Part shown: positions 1-13,150 of the stretch, one piece after another
Layout: each line of letters begins with the position of its first letter
Position numbering within the stretch: position 1 is the first letter of the stretch
Assembly (NCBI RefSeq): GCF_964204865.1
Contig: NC_135262.1
Coordinates: 10,478,001 to 10,542,000, forward strand
Direction: 5' to 3'
DNA: 64,000 nucleotides
Origin: Styela clava
Lineage: Eukaryota; Chordata; Ascidiacea; Stolidobranchia; Styelidae
Notes under the pieces: generated by a model
The model's input: the letters and a program-made list of their open reading frames with translations, nothing else
Database searches by the model: none
Told to the model about the DNA's origin: nothing
Translations under genes and position numbers: made by a program

Positions 1-921
1 GTAATGATAAACTAATAAGTGTGAAAACAAGCCGTCAACGATAGCATATATAGTCCAACCGTTTTATGGCGTAATCGAGGGTACTTTCTAATTATGGAAG
101 TAATTGAAATCATCCACGCAAGCGTTTACTATTGAGCGGTTTTTAATTTCAAGTTTATAACGTAGCGTTCGCTTGCCTAATCGTGTATATGCATTTTTAG
201 CAGTTATCTTTCTAATGCGGTTAAACGATGATATAACGTAAAACATATAACGTAATTCTGATTCAAATTTTAATTTTTGTTCAATAAAAATTACGTGGCA
301 AATAAAAGTACTAAACTCTATTAAAAACATCAGCTGTAAATGTGATTATGATACCTAATTACGTGCTAATGTGTTAATTATGATTAATGAGCTTTGGAAA
401 AAATATTGGAAAGTTGGAGCAGAAATCGTAATAAAATCAGTCAAACACTTGTAAGTTTGAAAGAATATTGAAGTAATTTGAGTTGTTACTTTGCTTAGTG
501 TTTTTTCAAGTAGAATGTATTTCCGATTAACGTAAAAATTTAGTGTTAGTGGCAACATTTATGACATTTTTAATTATTTTTATTTTGTTTTGTCAGAAAA
601 AAATGATCAATTTACACGGTACTCTTAAGTTTATGTAACAACCATTCTCGTATTAACCAAATTTTTCACTGTTCACATAAGTGATTTACGTCTAAACGTA
701 TATTTTTGACCTGTTTTGGTCCTAAAATCCAAGTATGCGATATTTTCGTTTACCAATTAATTTTGTAGATCAGATGTATCAAACACTAAAAATCTCTAAT
801 ACTGCTAAATTAACTAGTTAATTACAATTGCTGAGCTTGTTTGAAGGGTTCAAATAAGTTCGCCTGGTTTGAACTTGCGTTTTTAGGTTCGACATTTCGA
901 TGTACTGGGAAAGAATCACGG
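1..921. other. Intergenic, no gene recognised
   Basis: AT-rich sequence with only short chance reading frames on both strands. No conserved protein motif, tRNA-like fold or clear repeat boundary was seen. Confidence 0.5.
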
Positions 922-929
922 CAATCTGG

Positions 930-1165
930 GATACTCCCGTAGTATGTGATCCAAGTTGGCGGACACCGGAACGTAGTATGTGTACCAGATTAGGGTTAGG
1001 CCATAAATCTATTCCAATTTTCCTTATTTTAGTTCTATTACGAGTTCGGCGACTAGCAAAATGACTTCCGTAGTATTTGTACCTGAAATTATGGCCTAAC
1101 CCTAACCTGTTACAGATACTACGTTCCGGTGCCCGCCATCTTGGTTCATATGCCACGGGACTACC
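930..1165. mobile_element. Short inverted-repeat element (GGTACTCC family), copy 1
   Basis: A 236-bp non-autonomous DNA element. The left arm (about 930-1008) and right arm (about 1088-1165) are imperfect inverted copies of each other over about 75 nt. Both carry the ACCGGAACGTAGTATGTG-type block and the GGTTAGGGTTAGGCCATAA-type block, or their complements. It is flanked by CAATCTGG (922-929) and CAATGTGG (1166-1173), an 8-bp target-site duplication matching at 7 of 8 bases, which is the hAT-type length. The right arm holds CGCCATCTTGG, the complement of a YY1-like AAGATGGCG core. It has no transposase. Reading frames across it are by-products of the arms and are not genes. Confidence 0.8.
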
Positions 1166-1173
1166 CAATGTGG

Positions 1174-4100
1174 TGGTCTGGGTTATCTCTACAGTTGTAT
1201 ATCTTGCTTCTTGCTAAAAGAATCTGCTTTCTTTTCATCAATATCTCAAATAAATAAATGTGGATGAGAAATACTGTTGAAACAAATTGATGCATTATTT
1301 ACCATATTAAACTATAAAGTCATATCAAATCAAATTTCAAAATTTCAAAAAATACTTAACTTTTCAATTAGATAAACGTCGAATTTGTTTTTGTGTTACT
1401 ATTTTGGGAAATTGCATTTTTTGACAGACACATACAGCAACTGAAACTAGTAACTGAAATTAATTCCACATTAATTGATTAACATTAGTACTAAAATCTC
1501 AGATTGAAAAAATCTCAGAATACTTGTCTAACTAAAGCTACCAACGCCTATTGTCGAAAGTGTGCCTTTAGGCCAAAATCAAAGACGCACTCAGGAAAGG
1601 CATATTTTGGGTCATGTTTCATACAAAATATGGGGTCAGAGACGTTACATCGTACTGTTTTACAGAAATCTGAAACAGTGATCTTTTCGGTTCGGTTTCA
1701 GAAAATTGAGCGCATTGTGACCTTTTAATCATTTAATAGAAGCCTCTTCGTCTTTTACGGATATCATTTTTTTTTTTAAAAACATAGGAACGTACCAAAT
1801 AATATTTTAAAAAATTATTTATTACCGACGATTTACTATCAACTTTACTATTTTTTTCCTTATCAATAGTAATTGAATATTTGGCAAGTTATTGTGATCT
1901 CACATTAAAAAAAGATTGATCTTAAAACAGCTTTTTCGCTTATTTTTTTATTTTATTATTTTCGAGTATTCATTGCTTATGAGTGGAGATACACAACTTT
2001 TTTTCTTTTATTGTTTATGAACACGGACAGAGACAAATCGTTTAATGCCGGTATATGGATACTCAGTATGCAATATTGCGAGAAGGACATCGTCAGATAT
2101 AGGTACTGCATAGTCTTTCTAGTTCAGATATGACGTCTACATTACCTATACCCTACGTTATCAAAGATATTTAGTTTCAATATAATTTGGTCCATTGATA
2201 ATAAAACATTTTAATAATGTATTCGAGCAGATATGTTTACCCCGGATTTGTTGCCTAGGAAGTAGGTGGTAGCAATATGTCACTTTGTTTCAGAGATAAT
2301 ATGTGTACGGTCTTTGTTTAAAGTTGTTACATATAGAATATGTATAAAATTGTATTACTTTAATTAAAACATCGCTTCAACTTTGAAAAACATATTTATT
2401 TGACTGTATGTGATATGCAATCAGGGGATACAGAGGGTCGGAACCAGGGTCGTATTTCAAAGTTACCAACAATTAGAATCCGGAGCATGAGTCAATATTA
2501 AGATTGCAGTCGGAGTAAAATGTGTTAGTCTTAATAAAAATATTCAGCATAAATTGAATCAAACATTAATATAACTCGAGTTTTTGAAAAAAAGAAAAAA
2601 AAAATATGTATGTGCCACAGTATTATTGGTCAAAATCGGAGTTTGGCTAGAGATGAGATGGGATACGATTTTCCCATTCAAGTAGACGGGAGTCGGAGAC
2701 GAAATATATTATCTTATTATATTGTTGCATAGTAGACATCAAATAGTATTTAAATTCAAGAAATTAAAATGCATGCAAAAATAGTAATATCATGATCACA
2801 AATTGACAAATGAATGCTTGCAAGATGTGAAATGCCCCAAGGGCATATCACACATAACGAGTGTTTATTCGAAATTTTGCCAAAACATGTCTTTAGTTAT
2901 TAGTTTCCGAACTTACAAATGCGTTCGGCGAGATAAATGTATTATTCTTTTCGTTTTACCTTTTGGTACTGATTCGTGTGATGAATTCATCAAGTCTCGC
3001 GATCATTCACACGATTTTCTTTGGACTAAACGGGTTTTTCTTATCGGATGTAAAGGTATACATAAACAAGAAAAGAACAAGAAAGTGCAGAATGGTTATT
3101 TATACTCTATATAAGAATAGTCTAAGAACGGTTAACAATAAGGTTTATTCAATTTTCGTCAATAATAAAAATGATCTAAAATATAATGTGCTGGTTACGG
3201 TATATTCTGAATGTAACAAAACTAGAATTTGAAATCAGCTTCCGACCCTCAAACAATTCTTGAGAGTATTGAAATGGATTTTTGTATCTCAACGTAAAAG
3301 GTATTGAAGAATATGTATTCAAATTTAAAAGACAAAATGCCTGATATCATATGTGAATAGTCTCATCTGAACAACAACTAACCTTATTCAAAGTTCAAGC
3401 ATTGGTCGACAATCATTGTACACAGTTCCGCTTAGTTGGAAAGTACCTTATGTTCCAGAGGATGCAAAAATAATGAAAATAATTTTTGAACAAGGAGTGG
3501 ACCTGTAAATCGTCTTGTTATTATTATTATTATATGTTATTGTTAGTATTCATTTTTGTTGTTGTTGTTGTGAGTCGGAAATCGGAAGTTTACTATAGAC
3601 TATGTACGGTAAGGTACTGTAAAGGTGTAGTATCAACACTGGGAATATTTGACAGTACTGTTGTGAGTTGAATCACTTGGCATTTTTATTCAAGTTTTAT
3701 TCACGACAGTCAGGTTAACGGTACTGATACTTGCATGTTACGGTAGCTGTTCCACAGTTCCAGCGCCCTCCGGGATATGATTTTTGGAGAAATTGTGGGT
3801 ACTGTTAGGTTACCGTTAGAGAAACCGAAAATTATCTGCGTGCCAAATTGGTGCATGTATGTGTCTGTTGAAATACTCATTCTGCAGTATCTTGACTTAG
3901 AAAGCGGATGAATATCAAAAGCAGATTAGCATGAATTAATATATATATAAATTTAAAAAGGGGAACTGATGATCGTTAGATCATTTCAAAAAAAAACAAA
4001 GTAACGTGGCTCAATACATTAAAACAATAAAATCAATCATCCATGCGAAAATGCATTAACTTGATCCTGAAGGGATAAATACCAATTCGACAGCACATCT

Positions 4101-7100
4101 TCGGAGATTAAAAAAATGGCCACCCCGCCAGGCAAATATACAAGCGTATACGCGATTGTAAATCTTTAGGATGTGAAAAGCCCCAAGGGTATTCAACAAT
4201 TCACAAGTGTATATTTGATTTCTATATTTATAAACTAACTATATACATATACAAGACTTTACGCTTTGATCATAAAGTATAGTACATAGCTCTAGATACT
4301 ACATTTAGCATTTCAAATCAATATGGATTTTTATTACGTTCATTCAGTTTGATGGTCAAATGTAAACTGCATGCATCTTGCTTTTAAAAGACTTAATGTG
4401 TTTTTAGAGACTTCAAAGTCGTTTGATGTGGTAAATGTAGTTGCAAATGTGGTTTGTAGCATTGGGTAAGCATTATCGTTTTGGACCCAGAATGACGTCA
4501 TACTCAAATTTGATTTTTTGCGTGCGATATCATAGTGTTCGTGGTTATGTGTGCCATTTGAAATAATACATTAGAGTTAGACTACTGAAAAAATTTACAG
4601 TTGGTTGTCTGTTTCAAGTAAAGTAAAATGGGAAAATTTGAAACAATATATCATGTCTTGTGTTAACTTTGTAGGTAAATCATTGTTGAACCAAACACAA
4701 ACGAATCATTTTGTCAACAGCCCGTATATAATGCGGAGAAATATGCGAATCGCCTTCGGTTTAAGCCAAGAGTTAAAGTGCTAAATTGTCATTAAATAGG
4801 GTTAACATGTCGAGAACTACAATGGCTAATAAGTTGAAATACTATCATACATATTGCTTCCAAATGCGTATCCAACTGAAATGCTTGACTCGTGTATGAA
4901 AAGAATTTCCGGCAACTGGACCTGGGCCATAAAAAAAGCTTCACACAAGCTTTATTTTTTCCCAGGCTTGCTTTTCAAGACCTTGGCACATGTTACCGGA
5001 AAACTCTTCTGAACTGAACAGTCATCAAAGACTTGGCAACAGAAAACATGCTTTGAAGTATTGTAGCCAACCTCTATTGAACGCAATTCCACTTGAGAGA
5101 AAGATACTCTATTCCCGGAAGATTTAAAGAAGCGTGTTGAAACAAAAACATCGGGCTTTTTTTTTTTATTCAAAAGACAAATTGGGATATCTCATTATTT
5201 TGTAAATAGATGGTCTATCTTTGGATCTTTGTGGTCCCCAGCGATCTTCGATGATAAGAAAATCGGTATAATAAAACCACATTTCCTAGCACTCTAACTT
5301 CGAAGACTGGACACATCGACGAAACAAAATATGTTCATGTAACTTTTAATTCATATATATATATATATATATATGTTATATCCTATTTGGCATCACGGTT
5401 CTTCATTATTGGTTATATTAAGTTTAAACTACGTTATGCATATGATTTTTAAATCAGGAAACGTGTACAAGACTAGCCCAAACTCTTTCACGGAAGCCGG
5501 GCCTAGCTCTGATTTAATGCCTAAATTAGTCCAATCTTCAAATAAGATAGACTTTTCAGAAGCGCACGCCTTTTTCTATTGAAAGCATCCATGATCCACA
5601 AAATAGAAAGCGAGATACCCGAATAGAAAGAGTTGTATTAAAAGACAATAAAAACGTCAGAGCGATGGCATTAACAAATATGGTGTTTTTTTATTATATA
5701 GCATTGAGCGTAATTGAAGTGGTGTCATTCATTATAACTCTTAAAAGACCTTTTTATTGTTTTTTCACATAGAGGGTCCATATGCCTTAACACGATTTGT
5801 AGCTTCTAATGCGTAAGTCTAGCTGCTTTTCTGAAGCCTTGCTGGAGAAAATGCGTTATAATATCCTCATGGAAATACAAACAATTACTTTTATGCTATA
5901 ACAATGTAGAGATGAAGATTAGCCTGTATTGATAAGCACTATGGAACTCTTCAAAATCACCTAATATAGCGGAACATCAGTATTTCGGGATTTCGTTGAC
6001 CGCAAAAGATAATGAAGTATTATTAACAAAAATTACCAGAAATTCCCAGGAAAGTTTGAATCTGGGGTTCATAAATTCAAAATTATAAAAATATATTTAT
6101 GAAGTGAAATAAGCCGCGATGGCAATTGGGGAATTTCATCGCCACTAAAAGAAGCTTTCACTATAGTTTTACGAAAAAAAAGCAAAAGAAACATTACCTA
6201 GTTGAACTAAATTAGTTCTGACTCAGGGTATACGTGAATTGGTCACTAGGGTTAGGAATCTAATTTTGTTACCCATATTCTAATTATTTAGATATCATAA
6301 CAAAAAATCTAATTCTGGTTGGTAAAAAGAGCAAAACCTTGTTAATCGATTTTTCCAGTAATATCCGAGTATCGCAACGTTTCATTTTTAAGAAGATCTC
6401 GACAAGTGAAAATAGACATAAAATAAAATGATAAATATCTAAAAGCGCTAATGGCAAGAAGTTATACCACAAAAAGGGTTTTACTTCATTTAATTTAATC
6501 TTATCTGAGCGGAATAATGTTTACTATTTCAATACCTTACGTAATGGGATAAAAGGTATTCACTCAAATTGAATGCACTTAAAATGGTACAAGTTTACGT
6601 CATTTGGCTACATGATATATATTAATCACCCCTCACCTTAAAATTAATTAAACAAAGATTTTAGAAAATTCACTCAGTTCACCCACTCTGTTTTCAATTT
6701 ACAAGGAATTATACTTTCATCAATTGTGACGTCATTCAGCGGACGACACCTCGGAACAAAGGAGATGTGTGATTCTTTTGTGCGATAATTAGTTGTATGA
6801 ATGAAGACGGTTGTTTCCACGATACCCGCCAACTTATCAATCTCATTCCACGGGGTCAAATGTCACACTAGTAGCATAGTTTCCAGAGCACAGTTTTACC
6901 AAAGGTGAATTCGTAGATCAAATATAAATCATAGATAAACTACGTGCATTAAAATATAACATATCTTCTATTCACTCATGACCGAGGATAAATGAATCGC
7001 AACAATTCGCTCTATTTGATCGTAAAAATCACACAGCTGAGTTCAAAATATTTGAAGCCAACTAAAAAAATTTTACCTCGTGCAAAATTACTTTAATCAT

Positions 7101-9116
7101 GCATAAACTGTTGTTTTCGATTCCTGTTTTTAGAGGATGACCCAAAATATTTTGTAAACAAGATGAATATTGTCTGTAATCAATAATCTATCGAGGGGGA
7201 AGGATAATTTATTTTTCAAACAAAAGAACGATGAGAAATAATAATAATATTGAATAAGGACTAATCAAAAATGAATTTGAAGTTACCTCCTCAAATCGGG
7301 TTAAAGCGAATTTGATATATAAAAATATTATACACTCGAAGTACGGGTTTTAAGTTTTCATGAGTGCAATTGGAGGGAATTACTTTTACGTAGATATACG
7401 TGCATATGTAGCAATGTCTACACATTGGTAAACGTAATATTAATTTAAATTTACATATTTATTGTCGGAGCGAAACCCAAATTAAACATTCCACATGCTC
7501 GAGGAAATCCTGTGCAATAAATTACCTGTCTTAGGAAAAAATATCATCTAAATATTGAAATTAAATCAAAATAATCATATATATATATATGTATCAAATA
7601 CATTTAAAAACGAACCTAATATTGTCAAAACAATATGATCTCCAAAGTTAAGCTGGTTCAATAATTGTGACAAAGCAAATTAGTGTTTATATACATATAA
7701 TAATATAGAGTATAGAAAGACTCTCGGATTCGAATGGAAACTTGCGGAACTCTGGACTGTACCGGCGGAATTATAAAGTGCCGCTTAACCTCGGTTAAAA
7801 TTTACTGATTTACAATTACGTATATATCTATTTCAGAAAGCATACAAAGTTGTTGAAAATGAGGGTTTCTTATAAATAGAAATGAAATACTGTTTCCTCT
7901 GTTTATGGTAATTATTATGAGTGATGGAAATATGGCAACAGAGTTTTGTCGATTTACAACAGTCGAATAAATTTTAAGGAAACACAAATAATCTTCAAAT
8001 TATCTTTGCAATTTGCGGTCGCTTACACTTTTATGCAGACCATAAATACCATTTTGGTAAATTTTTATCGTACTTGATTAAACATATTTCAATGATAACT
8101 CGCCCTATCAAGGTCTAATTTTATTCGAGCCAAAATTGACCGAGTATTCGCTAATGTGACGCTTTGATTTATGCGCCACGTGGGGGTCTAACAGAAAAAG
8201 TAATCCAGTGGGATTATAGCAGCTTGCTTTGAAATATGATAGTTGACAAGCCGATGTTTGCGCATGAGTGAACCCATGAAGCACGTGGGTTACTTCAAAC
8301 AGAAACGGGGTTAATGCAATTAGGAAATACTAACAATTGAGAGATGGCCCCAGGATGATGACGGTTCAGATTCTGTTTATAATACTTAGAGGCGAAAGTA
8401 AACTGTCATTAAAATGTATTATCGGTAAGAGTACCAAAACCTGAAAAATTTCATTTCATAGATGAGATAATGAGATGTATTACAGTAAAATATGTTTCGT
8501 TTCTTCTATCATGTGCACATCACTTACACGTATCATAATGATGTCTCCAGGTAGTCCAAGATAAATAAACAACAACCGGCGTTAGCCAAACGATGTAATT
8601 TGCAGGCGTTTGGGATATACTGGAAAACTTTCAAGGCATGATATAAGAAGGACACTAGCGTATGTATATGGCATGGAAAGCCAGCTAGTGACGTTTCCTT
8701 ATCATGCTCTGATGACGTTTTGTGCTGTATGGTCATCTGAACTGTCTGGAAATAACATCGTTTTGCTTAACACCGTTTGTGCTTTATTTATCCTCAACAT
8801 GTGCTGTCTTCTAATATTGTTGCGGTTTATTTCCTCACCATATCTTATATTCATTATGATATGACATTTTTGCAATATCAAACCTTTAAATTTAATATGT
8901 ATTTCATTGGATTGAGCCTTCATAACAATAACATAATATTGATATCATAAAAGTAAATATAAATATTATTAATTTCCTCATATTGCGATATTCAAAATGA
9001 TTTCGATCTGACATGTTAAGAATGTGGTATCCAAGTAAACACAATTTGTTTGCTTACGATTGGCTATGCGTTGACATGAGTGTTGTGGACAATGTGGTGA
9101 TAGCTGTACTCATATA
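1174..9116. other. Gene-free stretch with minor repeats
   Basis: No conserved protein was recognised on either strand. Two stretches near 2823-2875 and 4170-4222 resemble each other: both start GATGTGAAA, run through GCCCCAAGGG and end in an AGTGT-containing segment. They are probably two old copies of one repeat. An (AT)n microsatellite lies at about 5353-5374. A reading frame at 4952-5173 (minus) ends in a basic tail at an AATAAA-like stop, but it has no recognisable domain or clear splice acceptor, so it is not called a gene. Confidence 0.45.
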
Positions 9117-9124
9117 ATCTAAAC

Positions 9125-9428
9125 CAGGGGTGCACAACTCAAATGAGGATACGTGCCAAATTTTTCAAAATAATCTTGTCGCGCACAGTTGTGGTATTGT
9201 AAATTAACTCATGCAAAACAAACAACAAATTTCAATAATAATACATAATAACGGATATCTATTTATTGAAACAATTTAATGTCCTGAAAAACTGCTGATT
9301 TTGGCATAAACGTGATATTTTAATGTATATCATAAATTTTTTTTTTTTTTTACAAAACCGTTCGCGTGCCACGTTTGAGCGTTTGGTGTGCCAAATTTGG
9401 CACGCGTGCCCCGTGTTGTGCACCCCTG
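9125..9428. mobile_element. hAT-like MITE with perfect target duplication
   Basis: A 304-bp element bounded by perfect 14-bp terminal inverted repeats, CAGGGGTGCACAAC at 9125-9138 and GTTGTGCACCCCTG at 9415-9428. An exact 8-bp duplication ATCTAAAC lies on each side (9117-9124 and 9429-9436). The CAGGGGT start and 8-bp duplication are the signature of hAT-superfamily elements. The interior is AT-rich and non-coding, with GTGCCA.../...TGGCAC sub-terminal repeats and a run of T at about 9339-9350. It cannot encode a transposase, so it must have been mobilised in trans. Confidence 0.93.
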
Positions 9429-9436
9429 ATCTAAAC

Positions 9437-11991
9437 GATGATAGATCTCACAAAGAGAGGCTACGAATCATCTTTTCAACATTTACACCGGTGTGAGAAA
9501 AAGAATCATGCTAGATTTCTTTTGTTTATTTGAGAATTTGGTCATACGCAAGCCACAAAGTAAGTGCAATTGGTCATTGTGATGCTTGGAAAGCTCAGCA
9601 TATCAAAACTTCGGAATTTCAGACTCGAGAATAATTATTATACTCTTACGCAATTGTTTACGTCTCAAAATTGAATTGTCAAACTGTCTTTTTATTACAG
9701 GTAGGCCAAAAACAGATCTTAAACATAAATCTTATTTGAGTTCAATTTGTTTACCTGTGGTTTAGCACTGTTTGTTTGCAATTTGGGAGATGGGAACAAA
9801 CATTGAGTGAATCGGTTTCACCGGATGTTTAAACTCCGCGCTTGTATTCAACCAAATGCTATCATATGTAAGAGAAAACAAAGAGTGCTTTGTTTAAATT
9901 TCACTTAAAAACCACAAATTTGAGAGCTTGGGTAAAAACGTTATTTTTGACCAACTTGCCTTCTGAAAAGGGCATGTTCCATGAAAAAATATCAATTTTG
10001 TTAAAATTGTTATTAGATACAAATAAGGTAATTTACAATTCATATTCAAATAAATAAAATAACAATAATAACGTATAATACCAGTTTCAACATAAACACC
10101 ATGGACTGCCTTGACAGTGATGATAACAACGTGGTGAGGAAGTCTAGTTCCGATGAAAACAACTTCTTTTGCAATCTTGTGTGTGTCCGGAACAGACAAA
10201 CAAATCTATAATGTTTCGGACGAACGTCCTGTTTGTACAAATATTTTTGTTCTAGTTATAAAGTAGTTGTGTAGATTTGCCAATCCACACATTATCTTTC
10301 ATTTACTTTTTTGACTTGCCTAGCTTCCAATTTGTTTGACAGGAATAAAGAAGATAATATTGTAATTACTCTATTAACATTCAAAGTTTTATCAGATATC
10401 AGAATAAACAATATCTTTATTAAAGTAAACTATCAATTTTATTTTTATATTTAGACTGGATCCTCAAGTAAATATACGTTTTAGTGGAGAATTCGTCTGA
10501 AATTGCACATAACCCTACACAATAGCGGTTCCATTAATACTTGCATATTACAAACTATATTTCTATTTTACAAATACGTCTCTCAACGCATCACGTCATA
10601 AATTCTCATGGGAACCTAATAAGATTTATGTTGCGGTTGGAAGCTAAATTGAATCAAGTGTCTACCAGTGGGTCGAAAAAAGGTTAGGTTGTGGCATGGG
10701 GTTACTTACTTGACTAATGCTCATGTATGCGTACATTTCTGCGACTGTAATTTTCACCCAGTGGGTACATTTATAGCGGAATGGACAATTACAAATAACC
10801 ACGTTTAGGAAAATTCAACAATGATTTTAGGATTATTTATAAATATATCAAACAAAAATAAAATTAATCATTTTGTCAAAATTTTATAGAAAAAAATCTG
10901 ACAGAAATAAATAATCATGTAACTACTTCATCATCGTCGTGGAAATCCTTTATCTTCTATGCTTTCGTAATGGTGGATCCGTATACATTTAAGCCAGGAT
11001 GCTTTAACCATAGTGAATATTACTATTTTGAGTGATTAAAGCGTCGTGCTTCATATTTAAACAAACAGATTTCTGTAACGTTTCGTCTAACCAAGGTCAG
11101 ACTTCCTCAGACATATACATAGTTTGACTACAGAAATACAACGTTACAGAAATATATTTGTGTTAGTGTGCAGCAAGACTCCTAAATCACTTAGAATATT
11201 ATTATTATTACATTGATTTGGAAGTTGCTCTATTTTATGGCAAATTTACGCCAAATTAGACAAAAAATGATATGTTGACATTCCGATGAAGCCTACCGTA
11301 CTTATGTTTTATCTCGTACGCGATATGAACCGAAAATATCGAGGAAAAGCCGTTACCCTTTGTATAGATTGATAAAAAGGTATGTGGCAAGTAGAAACAA
11401 GGTCAATCGCCCAATCGTCAACGAAAATACTTCTATCGCGACTGTTGGAATTCATGATAAAATTAGAAAAAATAGAGTGGTGAAACGGGTATGCCGTTTT
11501 ATCTGAACAATTCACGTTAGCTTTAACCTCTTTCCAGAAATGATATTTCGGCATCCTTAAACGAGTACTTCCTCGACCGACTAATGATTAGTAACAAATT
11601 AAAATTGTTTATTATGGTGTTATAGTTCTTTTCGTATATATTCAAAACTATGAAAGTCATTTTATAATAGGATTTTCAAAAAGTAGGGCTAATGATCCAA
11701 AATAAATAGTTAGGTGCGGTCCAAATCCAATACTCGAAAGGTCCGGATTCGGACCGCCAGTTGAGTAGCTCTGCTTTAGCGTACAAAATATAGATAATTC
11801 ACTTTGGAAGCAAAATATTCTATTTGATGATAGTTGACAAACTAGAATTTTACGGTTGATTTGAATGGTATGAAAACATTGATTTTGAAGCGTCTGTAGA
11901 AAATATGCAAAAAACAAAAAAGTGGACATGATATACAAATATTTACGCCTTCACAAAAGTATATAAAATATAAATACTAAAATATAGTATA
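9437..11991. other. Intergenic with small repeat relics
   Basis: No gene was recognised. ATTTCTGTAACGTT at 11069-11082 and its exact inverse AACGTTACAGAAAT at 11140-11153 enclose a 57-nt spacer and form a short stem-loop or tiny element. About 11695-11770 ends in GGACCGCCAGTTGAGTAGC-like sequence, which resembles the GC-rich terminus of the hAT-like repeats found elsewhere in this window. It is probably a one-ended relic. Confidence 0.45.
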
Positions 11992-12601
11992 CAGGGTGTC
12001 TCAAAAGTAAGTATACACTTTTAATTTTGATTTTCTTTCCAGGTAGTCATCATAGAGTGTTCATTTCTTCAGAAAACATAGTATGTATAAGTAGTAAAAT
12101 TTAGGTATTGTTTGCATTTCCATCAACCCACAGAATGACAAGGAGATTAATCCAAGAAATGAGGTGCAAAATTTCTATTTGGCAATAAGCATGTAAACCA
12201 GTAAGGCGAACTCAGCGCCTCTTTAACAGAGAATTTGGAATTAATTCGGCTCTGAATGTTTTCCTTTGAACATCCGCTTCTTGGTCTTCGTGATTTTTGT
12301 GCATCAACTACAGATCCAGTTTCCATAAATTTACGATGAATTGCATAAATTGTTCGTCGTGTAGGAGCCGAATTAATTCCAATATCTCTGTTAAAAATGC
12401 GCTGTGTTTGCCTTACTGGTTTTGCACCTCATTTCTTGGATTAATCTCCGTGTCATTCTGTCGGTTGATGAAAAATGCAAACAATACCTGAATTTTACTG
12501 CTTATACATGCCATGTTTTCTGAAGAAATGAACACTCTATGATGAGTACCTGAGAAGCAAATCAAAATTAAAAGTGTATACTTACTTTTTGAGACACCCT
12601 G
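11992..12601. mobile_element. Fold-back Tc1/mariner-like element
   Basis: Terminal inverted repeats CAGGGTGTCTCAAAAGTAAG (11992-12011) and its near-exact inverse (ending 12601), with TA or TATA-like sequence just outside. The inverted similarity continues inward for about 250 nt per arm, so the whole element can fold into a long hairpin around a loop near 12240-12370. In the loop and right arm the minus strand, with one frame break, encodes a recognisable N-terminal paired-type helix-turn-helix of an IS630/Tc1/mariner transposase. One stretch reads TRRTIYAIHRKFMETGSVVD. The DDE catalytic domain is absent. It is a fold-back derivative in which the 5' end of a transposase gene was duplicated in inverted orientation. 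Confidence 0.85.
12270..12420 (-). pseudogene. Remnant of mariner-like transposase HTH domain
   Basis: The conceptual minus-strand translation has a segment FNRDIGINSAP followed by a helix-turn-helix (RRTIYAIHRKF) and a GSVVDAQKSRRPRS linker. This is characteristic of the DNA-binding end of insect-type mariner and related IS630 transposases. The frame upstream of it is broken by a stop and no catalytic domain follows. The left arm repeats only the first part in inverted order. It is a dead fragment inside the fold-back element. Confidence 0.75.
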
Positions 12602-13019
12602 TGTAAGAAAATACCTTCATCAGCTAAAAGGAATGTTTTGTGAATTGAGCCAATTACTAACAATCAATTAATATAATGGTGTTGTTGAAGTGAAATACTC
12701 TCATGCATCAATCTCAGTGGCATATTCGTATCAAATCCATTAAAATTAAAAAAAAAATCTCGTCATTTCACATTGAAATATTCTTGTTTTTTCAAACATT
12801 GAGGTGTTTGAGCTTTTGAATTTGTTGAAGTTATCACAATGGTGTTGAATTGTAATTAGATTGTTATGATCGATGAATTAGGTTTTGGAAATACCTTGTT
12901 TTAATTCACTTTCGCTTATGTATGTATTCATCACCGAATTAATATCTCGTTTGTAGTTCCATAAGGTTTGGAGGATTTGGAGTAATATTAAAATGAACAA
13001 TAATAAAATAAAATAATAG

Positions 13020-13150
13020 CCGTCTAGCAAAAATTTTTAATCACTAAAAATTTCAAAGCAATTGGTGCAGTAGTGAACGAGAACAAGGATAAGAAAACAA
13101 AATGACAAAACGATGCATAGGCTCACTCCGTGTCCGAAAAATAAATTCAT
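13020..13150. repeat. Dispersed repeat (GCAATTGGTCCAGTAG family), copy
   Basis: Shares ordered blocks with sequence at 14560-14750 and 63865-63900. The first block is a GCAATTGGTGCAGTAGTGAA-type segment. After an A-rich spacer comes an ACAAAACGATNNATAGGC-type segment with CTCACTCCGTGTCCGAA. Neither its ends nor its class can be fixed from three diverged copies. Confidence 0.55.

Noticed and set aside
818-1168. 116-codon minus-strand reading frame
   Set aside because: It runs through the inverted-repeat element at 930-1165; related frames arise in other copies of the same MITE (16460-16711, 20041-20265).
4952-5173. Possible terminal exon on the minus strand ending in a basic tail
   Set aside because: Looks slightly coding-like and ends at an AATAAA, but there is no recognisable domain and no neighbouring exon with a matching phase.
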